NCBI RefSeq assembly: GCF_913020055.1
Contig: NZ_CAJWCF010000016.1
Span: forward strand, 1-54,026
Reading direction: 5' to 3'
DNA length: 54,026 nt
Origin: an uncultured Paraglaciecola sp.
GTDB lineage: Bacteria; Pseudomonadota; Gammaproteobacteria; Enterobacterales; Alteromonadaceae
In this document: positions 1 to 7,405 of the stretch, in pieces
How the letters are laid out: each line of letters opens with the position of its first letter
How positions within the stretch are numbered: position 1 is the stretch's first letter
Program-made: the position numbers and the translations under genes
Notes under the pieces: generated by a model
Databases searched by the model: none
What the model saw: only the letters and a program-made list of their open reading frames with translations
Told to the model about the DNA's origin: nothing

Positions 1-96
1 AATTTACTGGCAGGATTAGTGGCTTATTGCTTAAAGAAAGATAAGCCATCCCTTAATTTAACTGACGTAGAGCTTAACGCTATGATCGTTGCTTAA
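1..96 (+). CDS. 3' end of an unidentified gene (partial)
   Basis: An open frame enters from the window edge and ends at TAA 94-96, giving the last 31 residues of a protein. The first part (LLAGLVAYCL) is hydrophobic and could be the end of a membrane helix. It is followed by a polar tail containing KKDKPSLNLTDVELNAMIVA. I do not recognise the family. No strong terminator follows, only a 4-bp hairpin near 117-127 with a T-rich tail. The next gene is convergent (minus strand). The remaining sequence is too short to assign a function. Confidence 0.4.
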   Translation, partial: NLLAGLVAYCLKKDKPSLNLTDVELNAMIVA

Positions 97-155
97 GCAG
101 ATCTGGGGTTATTTAGCCTGAGGCTTATATTTTAATAGTGTCGAAAACTTTTTTG

Positions 156-356
156 CTATGTTTTCTCATCATCAATAAATATATCTTCAACTGTTAAATT
201 GAACAGCCGAGCAATTTTAAATGCTAAAGGTAAGCTGGGATCAAACTTGCCTTTTTCGATTGCATTGGCCGTTTGACGTGAGACCTGCAGAGCGTTAGCT
301 AAATCAGCTTGAGTCCAGTCTCGTTCAGCGCGAAGTACTTTTAATCGGTTCTTCAT
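156..356 (-). CDS. XRE/Cro-type HTH transcriptional regulator, 66 aa
   Basis: A one-domain DNA-binding protein. It is almost entirely a Cro/C1 helix-turn-helix: LKVLRAERDWTQADLANALQ, then VSRQTANAIEKGKFDPSLPL, then an acidic tail VEDIFIDDEKT. It belongs to the short YozG/HipB-like class of 65-70 aa regulators that often sit behind a small membrane protein gene. The start ATG overlaps the last 4 bases of the upstream gene at 353-775, so the two are translationally coupled. It probably represses its own operon: an 8-bp inverted repeat (796-817) lies at the predicted transcription start. The family call is firm. The autoregulation is inferred from position. Confidence 0.9.
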   Translation of the reverse strand: MKNRLKVLRAERDWTQADLANALQVSRQTANAIEKGKFDPSLPLAFKIARLFNLTVEDIFIDDEKT

Positions 357-775
357 TTGTATTTTCCATTGCCGATTAAAATACTGAGGATATATGTGAT
401 GCCCATTATCATTATTAGATGGCTGATTTCTGGCTCGAAGGTTATCAGTTTTATATCTTCCAATTGCTCATAAGCAATACCGGCTATCAAACCCACCCCT
501 AGGGTTATGCCCATGGCATCCATGGTAATTTTGCGTTGTAATTCGTCAAGGTTTGCTAAATGTTTAACGTTCACCATGATCATAGCGAAGCCTAACGCTA
601 GGTGAGTAATCAAAGCAGAAATTGAATAAGCAGGATGGTAATCCCAAATGTATTCAGCGCCAAATCTCAATAAGGCGGTACTGGCTACCCAAGCTAAAGT
701 CCATAATGCAAGACTCAAAAGTTGAGTCTTATTCTGTTGTGTACAGTCCATATCGTCGTGTTTAATGTCATTCAT
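353..775 (-). CDS. small integral membrane protein coupled to XRE regulator, 140 aa
   Basis: Hypothetical inner-membrane protein with about four transmembrane helices, near residues 20-40 (LALWTLAWVASTALLRFGAE), 50-68, 85-103 and 118-135 (ISHLIMIMGITYILSILIG). The cytoplasmic N terminus is polar (MNDIKHDDMDCTQQNKTQ). It is the first gene of a two-gene operon with the XRE regulator and overlaps that gene by 4 bp. Small four-helix membrane proteins paired with a YozG-type XRE protein recur widely in bacteria, but their role is not settled. No catalytic motif is visible. The pairing suggests the membrane protein may sense or sequester the regulator, which is inference. Confidence 0.8.
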   Translation of the reverse strand: MNDIKHDDMDCTQQNKTQLLSLALWTLAWVASTALLRFGAEYIWDYHPAYSISALITHLALGFAMIMVNVKHLANLDELQRKITMDAMGITLGVGLIAGIAYEQLEDIKLITFEPEISHLIMIMGITYILSILIGNGKYK

Positions 776-795
776 AAGTCAAACTCTCAAGTCAT

Positions 796-817
796 AAAGT
801 AAAATAAGCTTTACTTT
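796..817 (-). promoter_or_regulatory. inverted repeat, candidate operator of the XRE regulator
   Basis: Perfect 8-bp arms AAAGTAAA (796-803) and TTTACTTT (810-817) are separated by 6 bp. The repeat lies just after the predicted -10 of the minus-strand promoter, the normal place for a self-repressing XRE operator. Binding is inferred. Confidence 0.5.
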
Positions 818-824
818 TAAGGTG

Positions 825-852
825 AGTTTAGTTTTAAAATAGTTTTTGTCAA
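825..852 (-). promoter_or_regulatory. promoter of the membrane protein/XRE operon
   Basis: On the minus strand TTGACA (852-847), a 16-bp spacer and TAACT-like TAAACT (830-825) form a good sigma-70 promoter firing toward 775. The -35 lies in the left arm of a second inverted repeat, TTTTTGTCAA/TTGACAAAAA (843-852/859-868). The rest of the 325-bp gap up to 1100 is AT-rich and shows no gene; it must also hold the promoter of the AraC gene. Confidence 0.55.
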
Positions 853-1100
853 GTGTATTTGACAAAAAGAATGTACAGCATGACGATTGGATTGCTTGTC
901 CTTACCCTTATTAAACATAAATTAATCTACGAATTTACAATAACATCAGTTACTTATGAAATTATTCGAAGCTCTTTACTTTATTTAACTAAGTTTCAGT
1001 GTCAATGGATAAAGTGATAGAAATAGGGCATGATCCTGTGCCATGTGTAGGCACTTAGTGCTGTGTTCCAGTAGTTTCATAAAACCTAAAGACAAACTTA

Positions 1101-2240
1101 ATGTTCGATTTTATCTTCAATGCAGCCGATGCCGTTTTACTATTAAACTTTATTTTTTCATGTTTATTGGTTGGAGCTGCTTGGTATTTCCGCACACTCA
1201 TAGTTGATAGTCGCTGGTTTGTTATCGCAGGAGTTGCCAATGCTTTTGCGATATTTATGTTGTTTAGCTATTTTCAAAACTCCATCTACCATGCATCTCA
1301 AGCCGTTCTAGATTCGCCGCTTATGGTGGCTGCGAACATAATACATTTTCTCACTCCTCTTGCAGTAATGACCTTGTTGCGAAGCAAACTACGCAGTGCG
1401 GCTTATTTTACCTGGCTTGAAAAAAGCTACTTAATACTTAGTGTGATTATCATGCTGTATTTTATGTATCGGTATGTTTTTGCTGATTTCTATATGTGCC
1501 CCTCAATGCAATATTGTTTGAACACTAACCTTGAGTCTCGCTGTAGTGAGCGAACCTATTGTGCTGTAAATGGTTTATTTGGCTTGGCGAGTATATTAAA
1601 ACTAGTGTTTGTGGCTTTGTTAATTGGCTTGTGGATAAGGTATAAAGATAACATTTTACAATCCCATTGGTTGTTGCGCGCAGTATTACTTTGTTATGCC
1701 GTTTATTGGTCTTGGCGCTCATTGTCAGCAATATTGATTGTATCTGGCGTGATGCCGGTTGAGTCAAGCGTCACTTCTTTATTGGTTTTGGAGTTGTTTT
1801 GTGTGGTGTCTTTATTTGTTTGGTTTATGCAATTGGTTGCTGCGCAATTTTTGACTGAGCATGGGCAAAAAATAACGGCGGAACAAAACCTAAAGAGCAA
1901 GCTCGATAAAAATACCAGTACGCTGCAAAACTACCTTGAACTGCATCAACCCCAGTTTCAAAAGAACTTAACCTTAGAGCGATTGGCCGAGCAAGTTGGC
2001 TTGCCGAGTCGTGATTTGTCTTCAGTGATTAATCAACATTTTCAGACTAATTACACTGATTTTGTTAATTCTCTACGAATTCAACAAGCGAAACTTTTAT
2101 TAAGTGCCCAAGGTGAGCCTTTAAGTATTCAAAGCATTTTTGCTCAAATTGGCTTTAACAGTAAAACCGCCTTTAATACCGCGTTTAAAAAACATACCGG
2201 CATGACACCTTCTCAATTTCGACAACAACAACAGAATTAA
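1101..2240 (+). CDS. membrane-anchored AraC-family transcriptional regulator
   Basis: 379-aa regulator with an unusual layout. Residues 1-245 hold about seven hydrophobic segments (for example LLLNFIFSCLLVGAAWYF and LLVLELFCVVSLFVWFMQLV). A linker follows, then a C-terminal AraC/XylS DNA-binding domain (about 270-375) with NLTLERLAEQVGLPSRDLSS and the signature FNSKTAFNTAFKKHTGMTPS. Such 7TM-AraC proteins are common in marine gammaproteobacteria and are thought to read an extracytoplasmic or membrane signal directly. The loop after the fourth segment contains four cysteines (MCPSMQYC and RCSERTYC), which could form disulfides if periplasmic. The ligand and target genes are unknown. The DUF2271 protein just downstream on the same strand is the nearest candidate target. 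Confidence 0.88.
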   Translation: MFDFIFNAADAVLLLNFIFSCLLVGAAWYFRTLIVDSRWFVIAGVANAFAIFMLFSYFQNSIYHASQAVLDSPLMVAANIIHFLTPLAVMTLLRSKLRSAAYFTWLEKSYLILSVIIMLYFMYRYVFADFYMCPSMQYCLNTNLESRCSERTYCAVNGLFGLASILKLVFVALLIGLWIRYKDNILQSHWLLRAVLLCYAVYWSWRSLSAILIVSGVMPVESSVTSLLVLELFCVVSLFVWFMQLVAAQFLTEHGQKITAEQNLKSKLDKNTSTLQNYLELHQPQFQKNLTLERLAEQVGLPSRDLSSVINQHFQTNYTDFVNSLRIQQAKLLLSAQGEPLSIQSIFAQIGFNSKTAFNTAFKKHTGMTPSQFRQQQQN

Positions 2241-2381
2241 CTCTAAGTTTGACGTTCCGATCTCTGTTTTACACCTATCGGCACTAGGTAAACATAGGGT
2301 TTCTGATTGATACTTTTTCCAACGATTTGGTTTAACCAAGTTTTAATTTTGGTCATTTGGGAAACAGCGGGAGAAATATCC

Positions 2382-3407
2382 TTGAAGTTAAATATTCGAT
2401 TAGTAGTTACTGTGGTCATGTCTGTGGCGTTTATGGTGTTGTTGGTGTCAGGCGTATTGTTATATAGCACTGAATACGGCTATTTTACTGCCTCATTGCA
2501 TGTATGGGCTTCAATTTTGGTCATTGTTGGTGTGGGTTGGCATTTAAAAAATAATTGGAAGGCTTATACACGTCACCTAAGCATTAAGCAGGGCAAGTTG
2601 GCTTTTATTTTAGTGCTACTGGGGGTTGCCCCTGTGTCTTACGGGATCATTGTTGATTTAGCGCCTTTTGTCAGTGTGATTAAATTTGGTCAAAACCTGC
2701 GCTCGGCAGGTTCGGTACGAGAAGGTGACTTTTCGTTAGTGGATTTGTCTGGTGGTCAATCGGGTGGCTTGTCGGTTTTTGTCAAAGCAGGGCAGCATTA
2801 TCAGTCTGAACCACAACCTTTATTTTTAGGTTTTAGTTACACCGCCACGCCGCAAATTGCTATTTGGATAGAAGATCAACAAGGCAACTTCGTTAAAACC
2901 TTATACGTTACCAATAAACTGTCGAATTCTAGTTTTAGGCCTAAACCAGAAGAGCCAGAAGTGATCCGTCGCCCCGAAGCCTTGCCTTATTGGGGACATC
3001 GCAGTGCCGGCCCATCAAAAGATGGCTTGTATGTACCAGAGGTTGGTTCGACAAAATATGACGGTTTTACCGCTGCTACACCTAAAAGTGACCATTTGTT
3101 ATTGTTACCCAAACAAACAGCTGCAAAATATAAAGTGTTGATGGAAGTTAACCGTACATATGACTTTAATGCTTATTATTCTAAGGACAGGTATCCGCAA
3201 GATCCTGTTTATAGTGGCAGCGGTTCATCAGGACAACCCTCATTGATTTATGCAGCAGATATCGATACCAGTGTGACAGGTGAGGCGTTATTTTCTTTGA
3301 TTGGTCATGGTCATCACTCAGGGCAAAATGGTGATTTATTCACAGACCTAGATAATATCAGTACAGCTAAAAGCATCATCGCTTTTGGTGTGGTTCAACA
3401 ATTATAA
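2382..3407 (+). CDS. membrane-anchored DUF2271 domain protein
   Basis: 341-aa protein if translation starts at TTG 2382, which has a GGGAG site 8 bases upstream. An in-frame ATG at 2307 has no ribosome site and would put polar residues before the first helix. Residues 1-100 form three hydrophobic helices with histidines (LHVWASILVIVGVGWHLKNN), resembling the heme-linked membrane part of DUF4405/PepSY-type proteins. Residues about 110-340 form a periplasmic DUF2271 domain with FVKTLYVTNKLS and RRPEALPYWGHRS. DUF2271 proteins often accompany PepSY flavoprotein reductases, but none is encoded here. The function is unknown; a redox or heme link is inference. A bidirectional terminator follows. 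Confidence 0.75.
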   Translation: MKLNIRLVVTVVMSVAFMVLLVSGVLLYSTEYGYFTASLHVWASILVIVGVGWHLKNNWKAYTRHLSIKQGKLAFILVLLGVAPVSYGIIVDLAPFVSVIKFGQNLRSAGSVREGDFSLVDLSGGQSGGLSVFVKAGQHYQSEPQPLFLGFSYTATPQIAIWIEDQQGNFVKTLYVTNKLSNSSFRPKPEEPEVIRRPEALPYWGHRSAGPSKDGLYVPEVGSTKYDGFTAATPKSDHLLLLPKQTAAKYKVLMEVNRTYDFNAYYSKDRYPQDPVYSGSGSSGQPSLIYAADIDTSVTGEALFSLIGHGHHSGQNGDLFTDLDNISTAKSIIAFGVVQQL

Positions 3408-3412
3408 AAAAA

Positions 3413-3431
3413 GGCCAGACGTTGTCTGGCC
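3413..3431. terminator. bidirectional intrinsic terminator
   Basis: GGCCAGAC, loop GTT, GTCTGGCC: a perfect 8-bp stem with A-rich sequence on the left and T-rich sequence on the right. It sits between the convergent genes ending at 3407 and 3463 and can serve both. Confidence 0.85.
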
Positions 3432-3462
3432 ATTTGTTTTTATTCAGTGGCCAAACAAAAAT

Positions 3463-4602
3463 TTAGGACAGCTTATTTTTGAAATCTTCATACTCAAACT
3501 TACGCACCAGCTCAAAGCTACCGTCTTTGTGAATTAGCCCAATTGAGGGGTGTTCCACCCCGTTAAAGAAGGTGGTTTTGACCATAGTGTAGTGGATCAT
3601 ATCTTCAAATATTATCCGCTCACCTATTTGTAATTCATGATCAAAACTATATAAATCAATGGCATCACCGGCTAAACAAGAGTTACCGCCAAACCGATAA
3701 GTGTAAGGTTTCTCACCTGCTTTACCTGCGCCATGTACTTCTGGGCGATAGGGCATTTCTAATACATCTGGCATGTGAGCCGTGGCTGACATATCTAATA
3801 TGGCTATTTTACCATCATTTTCGACTATATCGACTACTTCAGTCACTAAACAACCTGTTTGCCATGCGACTGCCGAACCCGGTTCAAGGATAACGGTTAG
3901 ATGCGGGTGACGTTGTTTAAATGCTTTTAAGGTCTGAATAAGGTGTTCGACGTCGTACCCGTCTCGGGTCATAAGGTGCCCACCACCAAGATTAATCCAT
4001 TTTAAATGGGGTAACCAGTGTGCAAACTTTTGCTCTACCGCTTTAATAGTGCGCTCTGTGGCAAAAGAATCACATTCGCACAAATTATGAATATGGAATC
4101 CCTCAATGCCAGTTAAATCTGCACCTTCAAGATCTTTGGCTTTGATACCCAATCGCGAGCCTGGTGCGCTGGGATCATATAATGCGGTTTCTGTTTCACT
4201 ATGCTCAGGATTGACTCTTAATCCTGCAGACACACCTGCTTGTAATATTTGATCTTTGTATCTGTTCCACTGGCCTAAACTATTAAAAGATATGTGATTA
4301 ACTAAATTTACTAATTCATTGATATCGTTAGGTTTAAAGGCGGGAGAGTAGGCATGTACTTGTTTGCCTATTTCTTCTTTTCCTAGCCTTGCTTCCCATA
4401 CTGCACTGGCGGTTGAGCCTTGTAAATACTGCTTTATGAGTCCAAAGGTTGACCACATAGAAAAACCTTTGAGCGCTAAAATAATCTCTACACCACTCTC
4501 ACTTTGGACACGCTGCATGAGCTGTAAATTAGCTTCAAGTGCAGTCTCTTCACATACATAACAAGGGCTAGGGATAGCTGGGTTTAACATAGGATCTTGC
4601 AT
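3463..4602 (-). CDS. nspC: carboxynorspermidine/carboxyspermidine decarboxylase
   Basis: 379-aa PLP enzyme of the alanine-racemase fold (group IV decarboxylases). It decarboxylates carboxynorspermidine or carboxyspermidine to the free polyamine in the cytoplasm. The PLP lysine lies in EIILALKGFSMW (near residue 45). The glycine-rich phosphate-binding segment is WINLGGGHLMTRDGYD, with LEPGSAV further on, and the C-terminal substrate motif is FGGNSCLAGDAIDLY. The length matches the family (about 375-390 aa). The gene lies 163 bp downstream of the matching dehydrogenase on the same strand, so the two steps are encoded together. No diaminobutyrate aminotransferase/decarboxylase fusion is nearby, so spermidine from putrescine is the more likely product than norspermidine (inference). 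Confidence 0.92.
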   Translation of the reverse strand: MQDPMLNPAIPSPCYVCEETALEANLQLMQRVQSESGVEIILALKGFSMWSTFGLIKQYLQGSTASAVWEARLGKEEIGKQVHAYSPAFKPNDINELVNLVNHISFNSLGQWNRYKDQILQAGVSAGLRVNPEHSETETALYDPSAPGSRLGIKAKDLEGADLTGIEGFHIHNLCECDSFATERTIKAVEQKFAHWLPHLKWINLGGGHLMTRDGYDVEHLIQTLKAFKQRHPHLTVILEPGSAVAWQTGCLVTEVVDIVENDGKIAILDMSATAHMPDVLEMPYRPEVHGAGKAGEKPYTYRFGGNSCLAGDAIDLYSFDHELQIGERIIFEDMIHYTMVKTTFFNGVEHPSIGLIHKDGSFELVRKFEYEDFKNKLS

Positions 4603-4765
4603 AAAAAAGGCTACTTTTGGTTACTATTTAAATTGGCTGCAAAGGATCGCTTTGCCAATATGAGAATTAAAGTAAAAAGGCTTTACTAATGAGGCAAAAC
4701 CTTTTGAACTAAGAGCTACGAGAGTTTTTAACTCGTTACTGGCAGCTAGAAACTCTAAGCTGTTT

Positions 4766-5968
4766 TTATCTCTTAAAGGGACTTTCGTCACATTCGATCA
4801 CATGCCAAGGCAAACCGTGAATGTTTAGCATCTCCATAAAGGGATCGGGATCGAACTGCTCCATATTCCATACACCTGGTTTTTTCCATGTGCCATTTAA
4901 CATCAAGGACGCGCCAATCATGGCGGGGACGCCAGTAGTATAAGACACAGCCTGAGCGCCTACTTCTTCATGACACTTGGCGTGTTCACAATTGTTATAG
5001 ATAAAGATGGTTTTTTCTTGGCCATCTTTTACGCCTGTTATGTAGGTACCGATACAGGTTTGACCGGTATATCCGTCAGCTAGTGAACCTGGATCAGGCA
5101 GTACAGCTTTCAAAAACTCTAAAGGTACAATTTGTTGGCCTTGGAAATTGATAGGCGCAATACTGGTCATGCCTATGCCTTCGAGTACTTTTAAGTGGGT
5201 TAAATAAGCGTCACCAAAGGTCATCCAAAAACGTGCGCGTTTAAGGGTAGGGAAGTGTTTAACCAGAGACTCTAATTCTTCATGGAACATCAAATATGAC
5301 GCTCGTACGCCTATATTTTGGTAATCAAGATCTTCACGTACACTTAATGGGTCCGTTTCTTTCCACTCACCATTTTCGTAAAAGCGTCCACGCTGAGTGA
5401 TTTCACGAATGTTGATTTCAGGGTTGAAGTTAGTCGCAAAGGCCTGACCGTGATCGCCGCCATTACAGTCGACAATATCGAGGTAATGAATTTCATCAAA
5501 GTAGTGTTTAGCTGCATAAGCCGTATAAACATTAGTCACACCGGGATCAAATCCACTGCCTAATAGTGCCATCAAACCAGCTTTTTGGAATTTTTCTTGG
5601 TAAGCCCATTGCCAAGAATATTCGAATTTAGCCACATCTTTAGGTTCATAATTGGCTGTATCTAAGTAGTCTACGCCGGTTTCTAAACATGCATCCATTA
5701 TGGCTAAGTCTTGGTAAGGCAGAGCTAAGTTTACCACCAAGTCAGGCTTAACTTGGTTGATCACTGCAACCACTTCACTGGCATGATCGGCATCAACTGC
5801 AAACACACCTTTGACTCTGTCTATTCCCACTTCTTTTTGCAGTGCTTCACATTTTGAAACTGTGCGGCTAGCAAGATAAATTTCATCAAATAACTCGGGT
5901 AAACGAGCACACTTTTTTATGGTAACTGCAGCTACGCCACCAGCGCCAATAATCAAAACTCGGGACAT
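4766..5968 (-). CDS. carboxynorspermidine/carboxyspermidine synthase (saccharopine dehydrogenase family)
   Basis: 400-aa dehydrogenase of the saccharopine reductase family. It condenses aspartate beta-semialdehyde with putrescine or diaminopropane and reduces the Schiff base with NADPH, giving carboxyspermidine or carboxynorspermidine. The Rossmann motif RVLIIGAGGVAAVTIKKCAR is at the N terminus, then LVVNLALPYQDL and LLGSGFDPGVTNVYTAYAA. The start ATG has AGGAAC 5 bases upstream. The next gene is nspC, the following step of the pathway; the 163-bp gap between them shows only weak hairpins. The family is sometimes labelled LYS1-like, but the nspC neighbour settles the role. Aspartate semialdehyde is also drawn on by ThrA in this window. 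Confidence 0.9.
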   Translation of the reverse strand: MSRVLIIGAGGVAAVTIKKCARLPELFDEIYLASRTVSKCEALQKEVGIDRVKGVFAVDADHASEVVAVINQVKPDLVVNLALPYQDLAIMDACLETGVDYLDTANYEPKDVAKFEYSWQWAYQEKFQKAGLMALLGSGFDPGVTNVYTAYAAKHYFDEIHYLDIVDCNGGDHGQAFATNFNPEINIREITQRGRFYENGEWKETDPLSVREDLDYQNIGVRASYLMFHEELESLVKHFPTLKRARFWMTFGDAYLTHLKVLEGIGMTSIAPINFQGQQIVPLEFLKAVLPDPGSLADGYTGQTCIGTYITGVKDGQEKTIFIYNNCEHAKCHEEVGAQAVSYTTGVPAMIGASLMLNGTWKKPGVWNMEQFDPDPFMEMLNIHGLPWHVIECDESPFKR

Positions 5969-6070
5969 GGTTAGTTCCTAATTAAGCAAGGTTGTAATAA
6001 AAGTTGAATGCTAGCAGTAATTTATTGTGGTGCAAGTTGAATATTGAAAAACCAGGCGCAAGATCCTTAA

Positions 6071-6622
6071 TTAACTAGTACACATTTCCATTGGTGCTAA
6101 AGCAAGAGATGTGAGAACCGCTTGTTTTCTTTGTTCGAGATTACCTGATACCAGTATGTGTTTAATGCCATATTCTTTTAGATATTGACGGTTAAAAACT
6201 TGAAATTCGTGACGATTTGCGTCGCCCGAACGCTCCCACGTATCATCGTAAGGGATATCATCATCACATAACACCACTAAGTCATATCGTTGCCAACATG
6301 CTTTAGCGAGCCTTTCTAACTCTGGCAATGCCACTTGGTGGTAATGCAGAGCAAAATGCCAGGTAGTAAACGCGCTGGTATCACAGAACAAAAACTTGTT
6401 AGCCCTTGCGGTTGCTTGGTCTTCCAAATGGTTTTGGGTTTGAGCAATATGCAATAGTTGTTCTGGGGTTAATCGCCTGTCGACTTGGTGAGTTATCCAA
6501 TACTCGCGTCCATATTCCGGCACTGTGACTGTGCCTAGTTCTTTGGCGAGTGTTTCACACAAGGTGGTTTTACCGGTAGACGGGCCACCTAAAAATACAA
6601 TTTTTTTGATCACGAAATGCAC
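6071..6622 (-). CDS. NadR-type ribosylnicotinamide kinase (AAA/P-loop)
   Basis: 183-aa P-loop kinase equivalent to the C-terminal ribosylnicotinamide kinase domain of NadR, without the HTH or NMN adenylyltransferase domains. It would phosphorylate imported nicotinamide riboside to NMN. Visible motifs are the Walker A FLGGPSTGKTTLCETLA at residues 9-25, EYGREYW and LVVLCDDDIPYDDTWERSGD. The gene overlaps pnuC by 13 bp and so is translated with the transporter; trapping of riboside by phosphorylation drives PnuC-type facilitated uptake. The ORF starts at ATG 6622; MHFVIKK precedes the first beta strand as expected. Confidence 0.9.
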   Translation of the reverse strand: MHFVIKKIVFLGGPSTGKTTLCETLAKELGTVTVPEYGREYWITHQVDRRLTPEQLLHIAQTQNHLEDQATARANKFLFCDTSAFTTWHFALHYHQVALPELERLAKACWQRYDLVVLCDDDIPYDDTWERSGDANRHEFQVFNRQYLKEYGIKHILVSGNLEQRKQAVLTSLALAPMEMCTS

Positions 6623-7230
6623 GAGCCTTTATATGAATTTAGGGTTAAGTGTTTATACCATTGCCATTGACCGATAATCGCCATGACTAAGAAACAGGCG
6701 TACAAAGCTGAAGTTGGGAATAGACCCTTCTGCCAATATATGGCGATCGCCACTATGTCTACGATAATCCATACCGTCCAGTTCAATAATTTTTTATGTG
6801 ACAATAACCATTGGGCTGCCAAACTTGCACAAGTGGTAAACGCATCAGGGTAGGGGAAACTAGCGTCAGTATAGAGGGCCATTATTGTGCCGAGTAAACT
6901 AGTACTACCTACAATAGCGATAAGCCACAGCACATATTCTTTGGCTGTTCCTGGGTTCACTATCACGTGGCCGGTTGTATCCTGTGTATTTTTCCATAGA
7001 AACCAACCATATATTTGAAAACCAATATAAAACACGTGTAATGCCATATCTGAATACAGCTTCACGTCATAAAAGATCCATGTGTAAATACTGACTTGTA
7101 CAAAGCCAAAAGCAAAACACCAGATATTTCGTTTTATGACTAAGTAAACGCAGATAAAGCCAGAGACTGTTGCGACCCATTCCTGTGGAGAAGCGCCGGC
7201 AAATCCTTGCAGCCATTCAAGCCAGTTCAT
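6610..7230 (-). CDS. pnuC: nicotinamide riboside transporter PnuC
   Basis: 206-aa inner-membrane transporter with about seven helices. The PnuC signatures are WVATVSGFICVYLVIKRN near the N terminus, YTWIFYDVKLYSDMALHVFY, IYGWFLWKN, and WTVWIIVDIVAIAIYWQKGL near the C terminus (the conserved W..VD...I...KG segment). It carries out facilitated diffusion of nicotinamide riboside. It is the first gene of an operon with the riboside kinase. The 175-bp upstream gap (7231-7405) should carry its promoter, but I see no NiaR/NrtR operator or NAD riboswitch I can defend. Many relatives have a TonB-dependent receptor here; this locus has none. Confidence 0.93.
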   Translation of the reverse strand: MNWLEWLQGFAGASPQEWVATVSGFICVYLVIKRNIWCFAFGFVQVSIYTWIFYDVKLYSDMALHVFYIGFQIYGWFLWKNTQDTTGHVIVNPGTAKEYVLWLIAIVGSTSLLGTIMALYTDASFPYPDAFTTCASLAAQWLLSHKKLLNWTVWIIVDIVAIAIYWQKGLFPTSALYACFLVMAIIGQWQWYKHLTLNSYKGSCIS

Positions 7231-7405
7231 AAAAACCTGTGAAAAATGTTGAAAGGTATCATTTGCTTAACGAGTCATGGCTGAAAGTAGGGCAAGAAAA
7301 ACTAGATTTGAATAAACAATAAAACATCTTTGTAAGGTGGCTTTTTAATGGAAGAGCTTAATGACTAACAATTTACGTATCTTTGGAGCGTAAATCAATG
7401 ATGAC

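Noticed and set aside
3463-4602. Linking nspC with the diguanylate cyclase as a norspermidine-sensing NspS/MbaA system
   Set aside because: The genes are about 37 kb apart, the cyclase has no EAL domain, and its coupled partner is UshA-like, not a polyamine-binding PotD homologue.
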